A stretch of 64,000 bases of DNA from Sphingobium sufflavum (GTDB taxonomy: Bacteria; Pseudomonadota; Alphaproteobacteria; Sphingomonadales; Sphingomonadaceae): contig NZ_JAJSSH010000005.1 in assembly GCF_021403115.1 (NCBI RefSeq), positions 186,001 through 250,000 of the forward strand, given 5' to 3'. Below, one piece after another: positions 1-8,585 of this stretch (position 1 is its first letter; each line of letters opens with the position of its first letter). The notes below the pieces were generated by a model that did no database searches, was not told the origin of the DNA, and saw only the letters and a list, made by a program, of their open reading frames with translations. The position numbers and the translations under genes are program-made.

Positions 1-869
1 TCGACGTCCTTGGGCGTATAGTCGGTCTTGGCCCACAGGTCCGGCCCGGTGGCATAGGCCGCGACCCATTCGGCCTGATCCCAGCTATAGCGATCCACCT
101 TGCCCGCCGTCGCCGCGATGCGGATCGGCGTCGCCTTGACCTCGTCCAGCGTGTCGCCCGCCGACACGATCACCGCCGTCGCAGCGTCGGAGAAACGATC
201 GCAGTCATAGAGGCAGAAGGGCGTCGAGATCAGCCGCGCCTCCATATACTCGTCCAGCGTCAGCGGCTTTTTCGTGATGTTGCGCGCATTGGGATTGAGC
301 AGCGCATTGCGGTTGGCGTTCAGCGCGATCTGGGCAAGCTGCTCGCGCGTCATGCCGTACCGCTTCATGTGCCGCGACGCATATTGCGCCACCCATGTCG
401 CCGCCGAAATGGCGTAGAAGGGCGCCGTCCATTGCGAGGCGCCATCCACCGTCTCGCGGCGCAGGGCGGGAAATTCGTCGGGGCGCGACAGGGCCGCCGC
501 CTCATACACGGTGCGGAACACGATGACATGGCGCGCCTGCCCGGTCTTTACGGCCATGGCCGCTTCCGCGATGGCGGAAAGCTGGGCCGGCAGTTCGCCG
601 CCGCCCATGTGCCAGCGCGCCTTGATCCCGCACACCTCGATCACCTCGTCCGCGCCGATGGGCGAGAAGCCGAGGAAACCCGCCATGCGACCCGGATAGG
701 TGGCGACGCCGTCGATCTGGTCGAAGGTCAGGCCCGCATCGGCCACCGCCTGCTTGATCGCGTCCATGGTCAGGCCGAGGGCGGACCGCTCGACGCGCAC
801 GCCGACCTCCGATTGGCCGATACCGGTGATATAGGCTTCGGACGCCGAACCCTTGCTATTATGGGCCAT
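1..869 (-). CDS. Thiolase-fold acyl-CoA protein (lipid-transfer/SCP-x type), 3' end outside the window
   Basis: The frame is open from the ATG at 869 to the window edge (about 289 residues), so the C-terminus is missing. The N-terminus (ITGIGQSEVG, then a long helix ending VADAGLTFDQIDGVATYPG) is typical of thiolase-like proteins of the SCP-x/Ltp group. Where classical thiolases carry the nucleophilic cysteine (C-x-S-G), the aligned stretch reads HMGGGELPAQLSAIAEAA, with no cysteine. That argues against ordinary thiolysis and resembles the aldolase-type members that pair with DUF35 proteins in steroid side-chain degradation. Only 3 bp separate it from the upstream DUF35 gene, so the two are surely co-transcribed and probably form one complex. 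The family is clear; retro-aldol activity is an inference. Confidence 0.85.
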   Translation of the reverse strand, partial: MAHNSKGSASEAYITGIGQSEVGVRVERSALGLTMDAIKQAVADAGLTFDQIDGVATYPGRMAGFLGFSPIGADEVIEVCGIKARWHMGGGELPAQLSAIAEAAMAVKTGQARHVIVFRTVYEAAALSRPDEFPALRRETVDGASQWTAPFYAISAATWVAQYASRHMKRYGMTREQLAQIALNANRNALLNPNARNITKKPLTLDEYMEARLISTPFCLYDCDRFSDAATAVIVSAGDTLDEVKATPIRIAATAGKVDRYSWDQAEWVAAYATGPDLWAKTDYTPKDV

Positions 870-872
870 GGT

Positions 873-1277
873 TCAGGCGACCTTTTCGAACAGGGGAAAC
901 CAGATGCCGTCCTGTTCCTCGAACACGACCTTGACCTTGTCGTCGATCTCGACCGCCTCGACCGGCGAGCCGACGATGTTGGTGGTGAGATAGACGCCCG
1001 GTGCATCGTCCAGCTTTACGCGGGCGATGACGAAGGGCACTTCCAGGCCCGGCAGCCAGGGCTGGTGATTGACCGTCATCGTGTCGATGACGCCGGTGCC
1101 CGCGACAGCAAAGGGCGCGGCATTTTCCGACTGGCAATGGCGGCAGAATTGGCGCGGCGGGTGGGTAAACTGGCCGCAGTCGTCACATTTGACGATGTTC
1201 AGCCGACCCTCCGATCCCCCCGTCCAGAACGGGCGGTTCGCGGCGTCGAGGCGGGGTCTGGGTCGTTTGGCACTCAT
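873..1277 (-). CDS. DUF35 / OB-fold zinc-ribbon acyl-CoA-associated protein
   Basis: A 134-residue protein with a rubredoxin-like zinc ribbon (Cys31, Cys34, Cys45, Cys48: KCDDCGQ and FCRHCQ) followed by an OB fold (about 55-125). DUF35 proteins partner thiolase-like enzymes and acyl-CoA hydratases and position the acyl-CoA. Its gene lies 3 bp upstream of the thiolase-like gene, matching the known Ltp2/ChsH2-type pairing. The ATG at 1277 is preferred because a GGAG lies about 8 bases upstream; an in-frame GTG at 1292 is possible but overlaps that site. Confidence in the family is high; the substrate is unknown. Confidence 0.9.
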   Translation of the reverse strand: MSAKRPRPRLDAANRPFWTGGSEGRLNIVKCDDCGQFTHPPRQFCRHCQSENAAPFAVAGTGVIDTMTVNHQPWLPGLEVPFVIARVKLDDAPGVYLTTNIVGSPVEAVEIDDKVKVVFEEQDGIWFPLFEKVA

Positions 1278-2148
1278 CGGGCGGGGCTCCACATCAAGAT
1301 TGGGGCATCAGTTGAACGACAGAAGTCGGGCGATTGGGATCTGGCGACTGGGGTGGTGGACAGGCCGGTCCGGCGGCTCGTCCCCTGTCGGAATCGGGCG
1401 GGGCATATGGCGAGCGGGAGCTGGACAGGCCGCGAGGCGAAACGCGCGCCATTGGCCTTGAAGACATTTTCCTCTCTCCCCTCCGCCATGTCGCCGCACG
1501 ACCCTGTCCGCCCGCCGGTCGCTCCGTCAGGCGGGATATTCTACCCACCCGGTCCCGCAGCGCCAGCCCGACTTTGCGCCGGGCCGCTTTCCTGTCCCCC
1601 TCACCCGCTGCAAATGCAACGCGGGCCGGGGATGCGCCGGTTCGAAATCGCTCCTGCGATCACGCCTCTCCCCCGAAAGGCAATGCATCGCCATGGCGAT
1701 CAGGCGCGGACAGGAAACCATGCAGGTGCAAGGACCGACAAGTTTCCTTTATGGACCATTATCGCGACACATGGGACAAGAGAGGCCCGCTCGCCCGGAC
1801 GATGCCGGCAGGTCTATAAGGCCCGCCACCATGGACGGGTCGGCCATGGCCATGGAGAGAGAAGCCGTAAGGACGACATGCACGGGAGGATCGCAGGAAC
1901 GGGCAGGCCGGAGCCATTGGCGCGACAGTCCTGACGGCGGTATCCCGGCAGACCAATGACACCATGCCCGATGGCGGGGAGAGGGATGGCAGGGATAGGA
2001 TCGCGCCGTGCGGCAACCGTTTCCACCCCACCGGACCCTCCGCGCCGGGCATGACGACAACCGATTGCACGGGCCGCCCCCAAAGCGGCCCGACCACCGA
2101 AACCCCGGCTGCCCCGGCAGCCTGTCAAACCCTGTCAGGGAGTATGAA
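1278..2148. other. Long divergent intergenic region, no gene seen
   Basis: About 870 bases separate the DUF35/thiolase pair (minus strand) from the SDR (plus strand). Open frames here are long only because of the GC content and resemble no family I know. It must hold the promoters of both transcripts, but I could not pick convincing -35/-10 pairs. A half-palindromic stretch with two GTCA cores lies at about 2122-2139, just before the SDR ribosome binding site. Confidence 0.5.
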
Positions 2149-2979
2149 ATGAGCGATTATCTGGGCTACAAGGGCAAGCGCGTCGTCGTCACCGGCGTCT
2201 TTTCCGGCATGGGCGAGGCCACCGCACGGATATTGACGGAGCTTGGCGCGGAAGTGCATGGCTTCGACTATAAGGACAGCAACCTGTCGCTCGCCTCCTT
2301 CACCAAGGTCGACCTGCGCGATCCCGCGTCGATCGAGGCCGGCGTCGCCGGTCTGGGCAATGGCCGCATCGACGGCCTGTTCAACTGCGCCGGCCTGCCC
2401 CAGTCCTTTCCCGCGCTGGACGTGATGAAGGTCAACTTCCTCGGCACCCGCCACCTGACCGAGACGATCCTGCCCCTGATGGGCGAGGGCAGCGCCATCG
2501 CCAGCATCGCCTCCACCGGCGGCCTGGGCTGGAGCCGCCGCATCCCCACCAACATGGAATTCATCACCACCAAGGGTTTTCAGGCCGGTCTGGACTGGTG
2601 CGAGGCCAACCCGGAGACGATCGACAGCGGCTATGCCTTCTCCAAGGAGAATGTGATCGTCTGGACGCAGTTCCTGGGCGCGCACCTCATCAAGAAGGGC
2701 ATCCGCATCAACTGCACCCTGCCGTCGCCCACCCAGACGCCGATGATGGCCGAATTCCACGCCGCGTCGGGCAAGGATGTGGTGGACGCCGCCGCCGAGC
2801 CGATGGGCCGCTACTCCACCCCGGAAGAGCAGGCGGGCGGCCTCGTCCTCCTCAACAGCGCGCTGGCCAGCATCATCAACGGCGTCGTCCTGCCCGTGGA
2901 CGGCGGCTTCATGGGCGGCGTTGCGACCGGCCAGGTCGACCTCAGCAAGATGATGAAGCGCGCCGCGCCGACCGCATGA
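2149..2979 (+). CDS. Short-chain dehydrogenase/reductase (3-alpha-hydroxysteroid dehydrogenase-like)
   Basis: A 276-residue SDR with a Rossmann glycine motif TGVFSGMG (about 15-22), NCAG (79-82), a catalytic serine near 122 and Y162-AFS-K166. The D-L-R-D segment near 55-58 suits NAD(P) adenine binding. The overall layout, with a long insert before the catalytic tyrosine and a VDGG motif near the C-terminus, resembles the 3-alpha-HSD/carveol-type SDRs that oxidise cyclic alcohols. The start at 2149 is set by AGGGAG about 6 bases upstream; upstream in-frame ATGs lack such a site. It heads a plus-strand group with the acyl-CoA dehydrogenase and enoyl-CoA hydratase, so it probably feeds a ring or side-chain degradation pathway. 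The substrate cannot be read from the sequence. Confidence 0.88.
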   Translation: MSDYLGYKGKRVVVTGVFSGMGEATARILTELGAEVHGFDYKDSNLSLASFTKVDLRDPASIEAGVAGLGNGRIDGLFNCAGLPQSFPALDVMKVNFLGTRHLTETILPLMGEGSAIASIASTGGLGWSRRIPTNMEFITTKGFQAGLDWCEANPETIDSGYAFSKENVIVWTQFLGAHLIKKGIRINCTLPSPTQTPMMAEFHAASGKDVVDAAAEPMGRYSTPEEQAGGLVLLNSALASIINGVVLPVDGGFMGGVATGQVDLSKMMKRAAPTA

Positions 2980-3230
2980 TGTCCCCGGCGGGGCCGACAC
3001 CCCGCCCGCACGGCGCGCCGACGATCGTCGGTGCGCCGGACAACGCTGACCTTATATAGGATCGGGGCGGTCACCAGGGTGCGGCCGCCCCTTTTCCATG
3101 GCCGAAACGGGCCTGCAACCGCTTTCAAAATATCGCGCCAGCGGTTGACGCCGACGCAGAATCATGGTGCGGCAGATCACCCAAGGGATATATCCCACGC
3201 CAAACCGACCACCCGACCGAGGATGCCAGG

Positions 3231-5441
3231 ATGAACTTCGACCTCACCGACGATCAGGAAATGATGCGCGATATGTTCGCGCGCTTTCTGGACGAGCATA
3301 GCAGCACCATCCGCGTTCGCGCCGCCGAACCTTCGGGTTTCGACGCGGAACTGTGGAAGGGTCTGGGCGAACTGGGCGCCTTCTCGATCCGCGTGCCGGA
3401 GGCGTCCGGTGGTCTCGGCATGGGCCTGTTCGACGCCGTGCTGCTGATGGAAGAGGCGGGCCGCACGCTGGCCTCCGGTCCGCTCGCCGAAACGCTCGTC
3501 ACCGCGCGCCTGCTCGCCATCCTTGGCGGCGCGGAGGCGGAGGCGCTGCTGGAACGGGTCGGCACCGGTGAAGCCGTGGCGACCATCGCCCTGCACGACA
3601 GCGCCGCACAGCCGCGCCAGTGGGTCGGCGGCGGTTCCGTTGCGGAGGCCATCGTGGCGCGCGACGGCGACAGCATCGTCCTCGTTTCCATCCCGGAGAG
3701 TGCCCGCAGCAGCGAGCCGAATCTCGCATCCACCCCCATCGCGGAGATCGACCTGTCCGCCCATCCCCGCATCGTGCTGGGGTCCGGCGCGGACGCGGTC
3801 AAAGCGTTCGAGCAGGCGGTCGAGGAATGGAAGCTGCTCATCTCCGCCGCGCTTGCCGGTCTGGGGCGCCAGGCCCTGCAACTCGCCGCCGCCTATTCCG
3901 GCGAACGCAAGCAGTTCGGCCAGTTCATCGGCCAGTTCCAGGGCGTGTCCCACCCGCTTGCGGACCAGCTTTGCCACGTCGACGGCGGCAGGCTGATGGT
4001 GTGGAAGGCCATCCGCTCCATCGCCGATGGTGACGAGGATGCAGGCACGATCATCTCCCTCGCCGCATGGTGGAGTGCGGAGGCCGCGGGCACCAGCGTG
4101 GCGCGCGCGCTCCACACCTTCGGCGGCTATGGCCTCAGCACCGAATATGACATTCACCTGTTCAACCTGCGCGCCAAGGCATGGCCGCTGGTCTATGGCG
4201 ATCCCAAGCGCCATCTGGAGGATGCGGGCAGCCGCCGCTATGCGGGCGCCGCCGTATCCCTGCCCGATGTGGGCGAGACGCCGATCGAATTCGACCTGGG
4301 CGACGAAGCGCGGATGATCCAGAAGGAGATCGCCGACTTCTTCGAAACGCAGGTGACGGACGAGGAAAAGGCCAAGTTCCACTTCAGCTGGGAAGGCTAT
4401 AACCCGCGCATCAACAAGGCCTTGGCCGACGCGGGCCTGCTCTTCCTCGGCTGGCCCAAGGAGATGGGCGGCCGCGGCATCACCCCCTATGCCAAGCTGG
4501 CCGCCATGGAGGCGTTCGAGCATACCGGCTACAACAACCCCGCGCATAATGTGACCGCGATGGTCGGCGCGATCCTCTATCGCTTCGGCAGCGACGAGGT
4601 GAAGGAAAATATCCTCGCCAAGATGCTGAGCGGCGAGGTCATCACCAGCCTGGGTTATTCGGAGCCGGGTTCGGGGTCCGACGTGTTCGCCGCCCAGTGC
4701 CGCTCCTCGCAGGAGCCGGACGGATCGTGGCGCATCAATGGCACCAAGATGTGGACGTCGGGCGCGAACATCACCGATTATGTCTTCATGCTGACCCGCT
4801 CCGACCCGGAAGCGACGAAGCACAAGGGCCTGACCATGTTCATCGTGCCGCTGAAGACGGAGGGGGTGACGGTGCAGGCCGTTCACACCTTCATGGACGA
4901 GCGGACCAACATCACCTTTTACGACAATGTGCCGATCCCCGACAGCTATCGTCTGGGCGGCATCCATGACGGCGCGCGCACCATGACGGCGGGCCTTGAG
5001 CTGGAGCATGGCGGCGGTTTCGGCAAGGTGCAGCGCGCCATGCAGAAGGCCGCGGAGGAACTGGCGCGCGAGATCCGCGTGGGCGACCATAGCCTGATCG
5101 AGGAACCGCAGGCGCAGCAGCGTCTGGCCAAGACCTATGCCAGCCTCGTCGTTGCCGACCTGCTCACCTTCCGCTCCATCTGGGGCAGCGTGAACAAGAA
5201 GAATCTGCAAGGCGTCGGTCCGATGGCCAAGATGTTCTCGTCAGAATGTTTCCAGGCGGATTCGCGCGACCTGCTCGACCTCACCGCCCCCTATTCGCTG
5301 TCGAAGCGGGAGGGGCCTGCGGGCTTCCTCAACCAATGCTATCGCCATGCGCAGGGCACGACCATCTATGGTGGCAGCAGCGAAGTGCACCGCTCCATGG
5401 TCGCCGAAAAGGCGCTCGGCATGCCGCGCACGCGCGGCTGA
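3231..5441 (+). CDS. Two-domain fused acyl-CoA dehydrogenase
   Basis: 736 residues, about twice a standard acyl-CoA dehydrogenase (about 380). Residues 1-345 form one ACAD module (FDLTDDQEMMRDMFARF at the start, and a degenerate FAD/tetramer region around RKQFGQFIGQFQ). Residues 355-736 form a second with the conserved flavin segment YSEPGSGSDVFA (about 474) and the C-terminal YGGSSEVHRSMVA. The second module looks catalytically complete and the first looks like a structural or regulatory half. This mirrors the alpha/beta heterotetrameric ACADs of steroid and terpenoid side-chain degradation, here as one chain. It would introduce the alpha-beta double bond for the enoyl-CoA hydratase 15 bp downstream. 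A GAGG lies before the ATG. Confidence 0.92.
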   Translation: MNFDLTDDQEMMRDMFARFLDEHSSTIRVRAAEPSGFDAELWKGLGELGAFSIRVPEASGGLGMGLFDAVLLMEEAGRTLASGPLAETLVTARLLAILGGAEAEALLERVGTGEAVATIALHDSAAQPRQWVGGGSVAEAIVARDGDSIVLVSIPESARSSEPNLASTPIAEIDLSAHPRIVLGSGADAVKAFEQAVEEWKLLISAALAGLGRQALQLAAAYSGERKQFGQFIGQFQGVSHPLADQLCHVDGGRLMVWKAIRSIADGDEDAGTIISLAAWWSAEAAGTSVARALHTFGGYGLSTEYDIHLFNLRAKAWPLVYGDPKRHLEDAGSRRYAGAAVSLPDVGETPIEFDLGDEARMIQKEIADFFETQVTDEEKAKFHFSWEGYNPRINKALADAGLLFLGWPKEMGGRGITPYAKLAAMEAFEHTGYNNPAHNVTAMVGAILYRFGSDEVKENILAKMLSGEVITSLGYSEPGSGSDVFAAQCRSSQEPDGSWRINGTKMWTSGANITDYVFMLTRSDPEATKHKGLTMFIVPLKTEGVTVQAVHTFMDERTNITFYDNVPIPDSYRLGGIHDGARTMTAGLELEHGGGFGKVQRAMQKAAEELAREIRVGDHSLIEEPQAQQRLAKTYASLVVADLLTFRSIWGSVNKKNLQGVGPMAKMFSSECFQADSRDLLDLTAPYSLSKREGPAGFLNQCYRHAQGTTIYGGSSEVHRSMVAEKALGMPRTRG

Positions 5442-5456
5442 GAGGGGAAGCAGCAG

Positions 5457-6281
5457 ATGACGACGGACACCACGACCGAAGCCCCGCACCTCCTGACCGA
5501 GGAGCGGGACGGCATCCTGATCGTAACCCTCAACCGCCCGGAAAAGCTCAACGCCCTGTCATGGCAGTTGATGGAGCTGTTCGACGAGGCGGTCTATCAT
5601 TTCCGCGACACGCCGGAACTGAAGGTCATGCTGATCCGCGCGACGGGCCGCTATTTCAGCGCGGGCGCGGACCTCAAGAGCGGCACAGGGCGCAAATATA
5701 TCGAGCAGGGCCGCAGCGCGCGCGGCATCCGGGAAAATCACCGCATCAACCTGAACGGCATGCACCGCATCTATGACGAGATGGAGCATATCGAGAAGCC
5801 GATCGTGGTGGCGCATCAGGCGAAATGCGTGGGCGGCGGCCTCGAAATGTCGCTGTCCTGCGACTTCCGCCTTGCCGCCAAGAGCGCATCCTACGCCTTC
5901 CCGGAGGGTCTTTTCGGCACCCTGCCCGCTTCCAACGGTGTCAGCCGCCTGACGCGGCTGTGCGGCGCGCACTGGGCGCGCTGGCTCATCATGGCGAACA
6001 AGCCCGCGGACGCGGACATGGCCCTCACCATGGGCCTCGTGCATCAGGTGATTGCCGACGAGACGTTCGAGGACGAAGTGATGGATTTCTGCCGTCACCT
6101 CGCCAAGCAGAATGGCGAACAGATGGGCGCGGCGAAGGTCGCGATCGAGCTGGCCGCCGAACTCGGCCCCGAAATGGGCCGCCATGTCGAGCGGATGGCG
6201 AACAGCGCGCTGATGCTGAACCCGGAATATCTGGAACGCATGGAAGCCTATGTGAAGAATGTGGGCGGCAAGAAGGGCTGA
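5457..6281 (+). CDS. Enoyl-CoA hydratase/isomerase (crotonase) family
   Basis: A 274-residue crotonase. It shows the CoA-binding N-terminal strand (GILIVTLNRPEKLNALS), the first oxyanion-hole region around FSAGADLKSG (about 65-74) and the second around CVGGGLEMSLSCDFRLA (about 122-138), followed by AFPEGLFGTLP. The catalytic acid at the crotonase Glu164 position is not obvious, so hydratase, isomerase or hydrolase activity cannot be distinguished. The ATG at 5457 is preceded by GAGGGGAAG. It follows the fused acyl-CoA dehydrogenase with a 15 bp gap, which implies one transcript and consecutive beta-oxidation-like steps. Confidence 0.92.
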   Translation: MTTDTTTEAPHLLTEERDGILIVTLNRPEKLNALSWQLMELFDEAVYHFRDTPELKVMLIRATGRYFSAGADLKSGTGRKYIEQGRSARGIRENHRINLNGMHRIYDEMEHIEKPIVVAHQAKCVGGGLEMSLSCDFRLAAKSASYAFPEGLFGTLPASNGVSRLTRLCGAHWARWLIMANKPADADMALTMGLVHQVIADETFEDEVMDFCRHLAKQNGEQMGAAKVAIELAAELGPEMGRHVERMANSALMLNPEYLERMEAYVKNVGGKKG

Positions 6282-6432
6282 TCCACCACGCGATGCCGCA
6301 GTTCCCGACACAGGGGCTGCGGGATCGCGGGTCGGCGGCGTCCCGTCGATGCCGGGCCAATGCAGGGCCGGTGACGATGCCGGCCTTTGACGGCCCCTTG
6401 CACGTCCGGCCATCATGCCGTATCGCGATCCG

Positions 6433-6575
6433 GTCATCTGGGGAGTAGCCAGCCTTCTTTCGGGAAGGGCTTCCGCGTCAACATACTCGGTCGAGAGGCC
6501 GTGGTGCGGGAGGAACGACGGCGGGACATGTCCCGCCTGTTCGGGCGAGACCAATGGCGTCGCATCTCCGTCCAT
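6433..6575 (+). promoter_or_regulatory. yybP-ykoY manganese riboswitch
   Basis: The leader contains the hallmark GGGGAGTAGCC (6440-6450), then GTCAACATACTCGG (about 6477-6490), a perfect 18 bp palindromic helix GGCGGGACATGTCCCGCC (6520-6537) and the second conserved loop CGAGACC (6546-6552). These blocks in this order are the signature of the yybP-ykoY aptamer, which binds Mn2+ and turns on exporters of the MntP, Alx/TerC and GDT1 types. The next gene is a GDT1 family protein 60 bases downstream, as expected. The exact ends and the expression-platform mechanism (probably access to the ribosome binding site) are inferred. Confidence 0.85.
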
Positions 6576-6635
6576 GCCGGGCGGGGAGGTGCGATGTCGT
6601 TGGAATCATCGAATTGCCCGGCCCGGAGACCTGCC

Positions 6636-7205
6636 TTGGAAGCCCTGTTAACCTCCACCGCCGTCGTCGCGCTCGCCGAAATCGGTGACAAGACGCAATT
6701 GCTCGCCATCCTGCTGGCCACCCGGTTCCGGCGGCCCTGGCCGATCATCGGCGGCATTTTGGTCGCGACCCTCGCCAATCATTTCCTCGCCGCGCTGGTC
6801 GGGCAACAGGTGGCGTCGATCCTCGACGGCCTATGGTTCCGCTACCTGATTGCGCTGTCCTTCATTGCCATGGCGATCTGGACGCTGGTGCCGGACAAGA
6901 TCGACGATCTGGAGGACAAGCCCGCACGGTTCGGGGCGTTCGTGACCACGACCATCGCCTTTTTCCTCGTGGAGATGGGCGACAAGACGCAGATCGCCAC
7001 CATCGCGCTGGGCGCGCGCTTCAACGAGGTGGTGCCGGTGATGATCGGCACGACGCTGGGCATGATGATCGCCAATGTGCCCGCCGTCTTTCTGGGCCAT
7101 GAACTTATCAAGCGGGTGCCGCTCAACGTCGTGCGGATGGTGGCGGCGTCGCTGTTCCTGCTGATCGGCCTGTGGTTGCTGGTGCAGACGGCGGGGTGGA
7201 TCTGA
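6636..7205 (+). CDS. GDT1/TMEM165 (UPF0016) family manganese exporter
   Basis: A 189-residue membrane protein with the duplicated family signature E-x-G-D-K-T: EIGDKTQ (about 14-20) and EMGDKTQ (about 112-118), each followed by hydrophobic helices, about six in all. Members export Mn2+ (or Ca2+) from the cytoplasm. I place the start at the TTG at 6636: it has GGAGA 6 bases upstream and gives the family-typical beginning EALLTSTAVVALAEIGDKTQ. The ATG at 6594 would add 14 unrelated residues. The manganese riboswitch directly upstream supports both function and regulation. A stem-loop follows the gene. Confidence 0.9.
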   Translation: MEALLTSTAVVALAEIGDKTQLLAILLATRFRRPWPIIGGILVATLANHFLAALVGQQVASILDGLWFRYLIALSFIAMAIWTLVPDKIDDLEDKPARFGAFVTTTIAFFLVEMGDKTQIATIALGARFNEVVPVMIGTTLGMMIANVPAVFLGHELIKRVPLNVVRMVAASLFLLIGLWLLVQTAGWI

Positions 7206-7215
7206 TTTTTCCGTA

Positions 7216-7240
7216 CGGGTGGAGGATTTCCCTCCACCCG
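7216..7240 (+). terminator. Stem-loop after the GDT1 gene
   Basis: A perfect 10 bp stem (CGGGTGGAGG, loop ATTTC, CCTCCACCCG) begins 11 bases after the stop codon. No T-run follows, so it may be a Rho-assisted end or an mRNA-stabilising hairpin rather than a full intrinsic terminator. Confidence 0.5.
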
Positions 7241-7241
7241 C

Positions 7242-7348
7242 CGTTAGAGCGCGATGACTTTTCCGTGAGTCGTTCTTGCGAGCGCAGCGAACCGCAGGTG
7301 GACGCAGCCCAACCCATCCCCTGCGGCGTGCTTCGCTGCGCTCGCAAG
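7242..7348. repeat. Sphingomonad-type palindromic intergenic repeats
   Basis: Two elements lie side by side. Bases 7242-7265 are the reverse complement of a sequence seen again near 46146-46168 (GGAAAAGTCATC-CGCT-TAACG). Bases 7275-7348 have perfect 17 bp inverted arms (CTTGCGAGCGCAGCGAA and its complement) around an AACCCATCCCCTGCGG core, and a diverged copy is at 20837-20919. They resemble REP-like mobile palindromes and code for nothing. Confidence 0.7.
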
Positions 7349-7706
7349 GGCGAGGGTGGGGCAATCCGACGTCATTACGCGCTGGAGGCGGGGTGACGGG
7401 AAAAGCGATGGATCAAAAGGCCAGGGCGTCGGGCCGATGCTATCGGGTCAAAACTTGCTCCAGCTTGCCGCCGATCGACTCCGCCACCCACCCAGCCGTG
7501 CGCCGCCTGCGCGCCTCGCCATCCGCCTCTCGCCTTCCTTCCCGCATCGCTCGCCTGGGCACGCCCCCTATTTGCGCAGCGGGCATCCACACTCCCTCCC
7601 CAGCCCACCGCCACGCCCCTTGGTTGACAGCCTGCACCCCCACGGGCATCGGATGGAGTTGCGATAATGCATGCCATTCCCCGGCCCAGTGGAGCCTGTC
7701 CGCGCG

Positions 7707-8504
7707 ATGACCGCCGATGACCGCCGTTTGAATTCCCCCCAGTCCGTCACCCGCGTCATCCGCATATTGGAGGCGCTGTGCGCCGCCGACGGCCCTGTCG
7801 GCCTCGCCGACCTGTCCCGCCTGCTGGACACGCCCAAGAGCAGCCTCGCCGCCCTGCTGCGCGGCCTGACCGACAGCGACGTGCTGCTGTTCGCGGATGG
7901 GAGCTATCGGCTCGGCCCCGGCGCCTTCGGCCTCGGCAGCGCGTTGATGGAGGCGCGGCGGCGCATCCAGTCGTCGGATCTGGTGCGGGAGGGGATGCGC
8001 CGTCTGGCCGACCGTTCCGGCGAGACTGTGCTGTTCGGCGTCCGGGACGAGGATGGCCAGACCATGACCTATGTCGATGCGGTCGAAAGCCGCAACGTGA
8101 TCCGCTTTGCCGTGTCGGCGGGCGACCGCCGCCCACTCTATTGCACGGCGGGGGGCCGCCTGCTGCTCGCCGTCGCCGGCGCGGCGGACGCTGCCCGCTA
8201 TATCGACCATTACCAGCCCCGGCAGGTCAGTTCCCGCCCGGCCGTCACGCCGCGCCGTCTGGCCGCCATCGTGGAGGAGGTGCGCGCCGCCGACCTCGCC
8301 CAGACCGTGGATGAGATGGAGGATGGCGTCACCGGCACCGCCGCCCCGATCCGCGACGCAGGCGGCGCGGTGATCGGCGCGCTCATCATCGCCGCGCCCA
8401 GTTCCCGCTCGCAGGACCGGCTGATGGAACTGGCGACGCTGGCCCGGGAGGAGGCGCGCGCCATCTCCCGGACACTCGGCCATCGGGCAGCGCAGGGCGG
8501 CTGA
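7707..8504 (+). CDS. IclR family transcriptional regulator
   Basis: 265 residues: an N-terminal winged helix-turn-helix (about 10-75; SVTRVIRILEALCAADGPVGLADLSRLLDTPKSSLAALL) and an IclR effector domain (about 80-255; ETVLFGVRDEDGQTMTYVDAVES, RPLYCTAGGRLLLA). IclR proteins sense aromatic or short-chain acids and control neighbouring catabolic genes. The ATG at 7707 has GGAG 12 bases upstream; an in-frame ATG at 7671 is the alternative. Its most likely target is the convergent Rieske oxygenase and the SDR divergent from it, where a TTGACAG-N3-CTGACAA palindrome sits at 10112-10128. That link is inferred. Confidence 0.9.
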   Translation: MTADDRRLNSPQSVTRVIRILEALCAADGPVGLADLSRLLDTPKSSLAALLRGLTDSDVLLFADGSYRLGPGAFGLGSALMEARRRIQSSDLVREGMRRLADRSGETVLFGVRDEDGQTMTYVDAVESRNVIRFAVSAGDRRPLYCTAGGRLLLAVAGAADAARYIDHYQPRQVSSRPAVTPRRLAAIVEEVRAADLAQTVDEMEDGVTGTAAPIRDAGGAVIGALIIAAPSSRSQDRLMELATLAREEARAISRTLGHRAAQGG

Positions 8505-8585
8505 CGATCCGGGCGGCTCCGCCCCGCACGCCCCATAACCCTTGGCCGTCATCCCCGGACAGCCAGCCGTCCCCGGCCGTCCCGC

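Noticed and set aside
369..1934. 521-codon plus-strand open frame covering the long intergenic region
   Set aside because: It starts antisense to the thiolase-like and DUF35 genes and shows no recognisable protein; used only to note that 1278-2148 has no supported gene.
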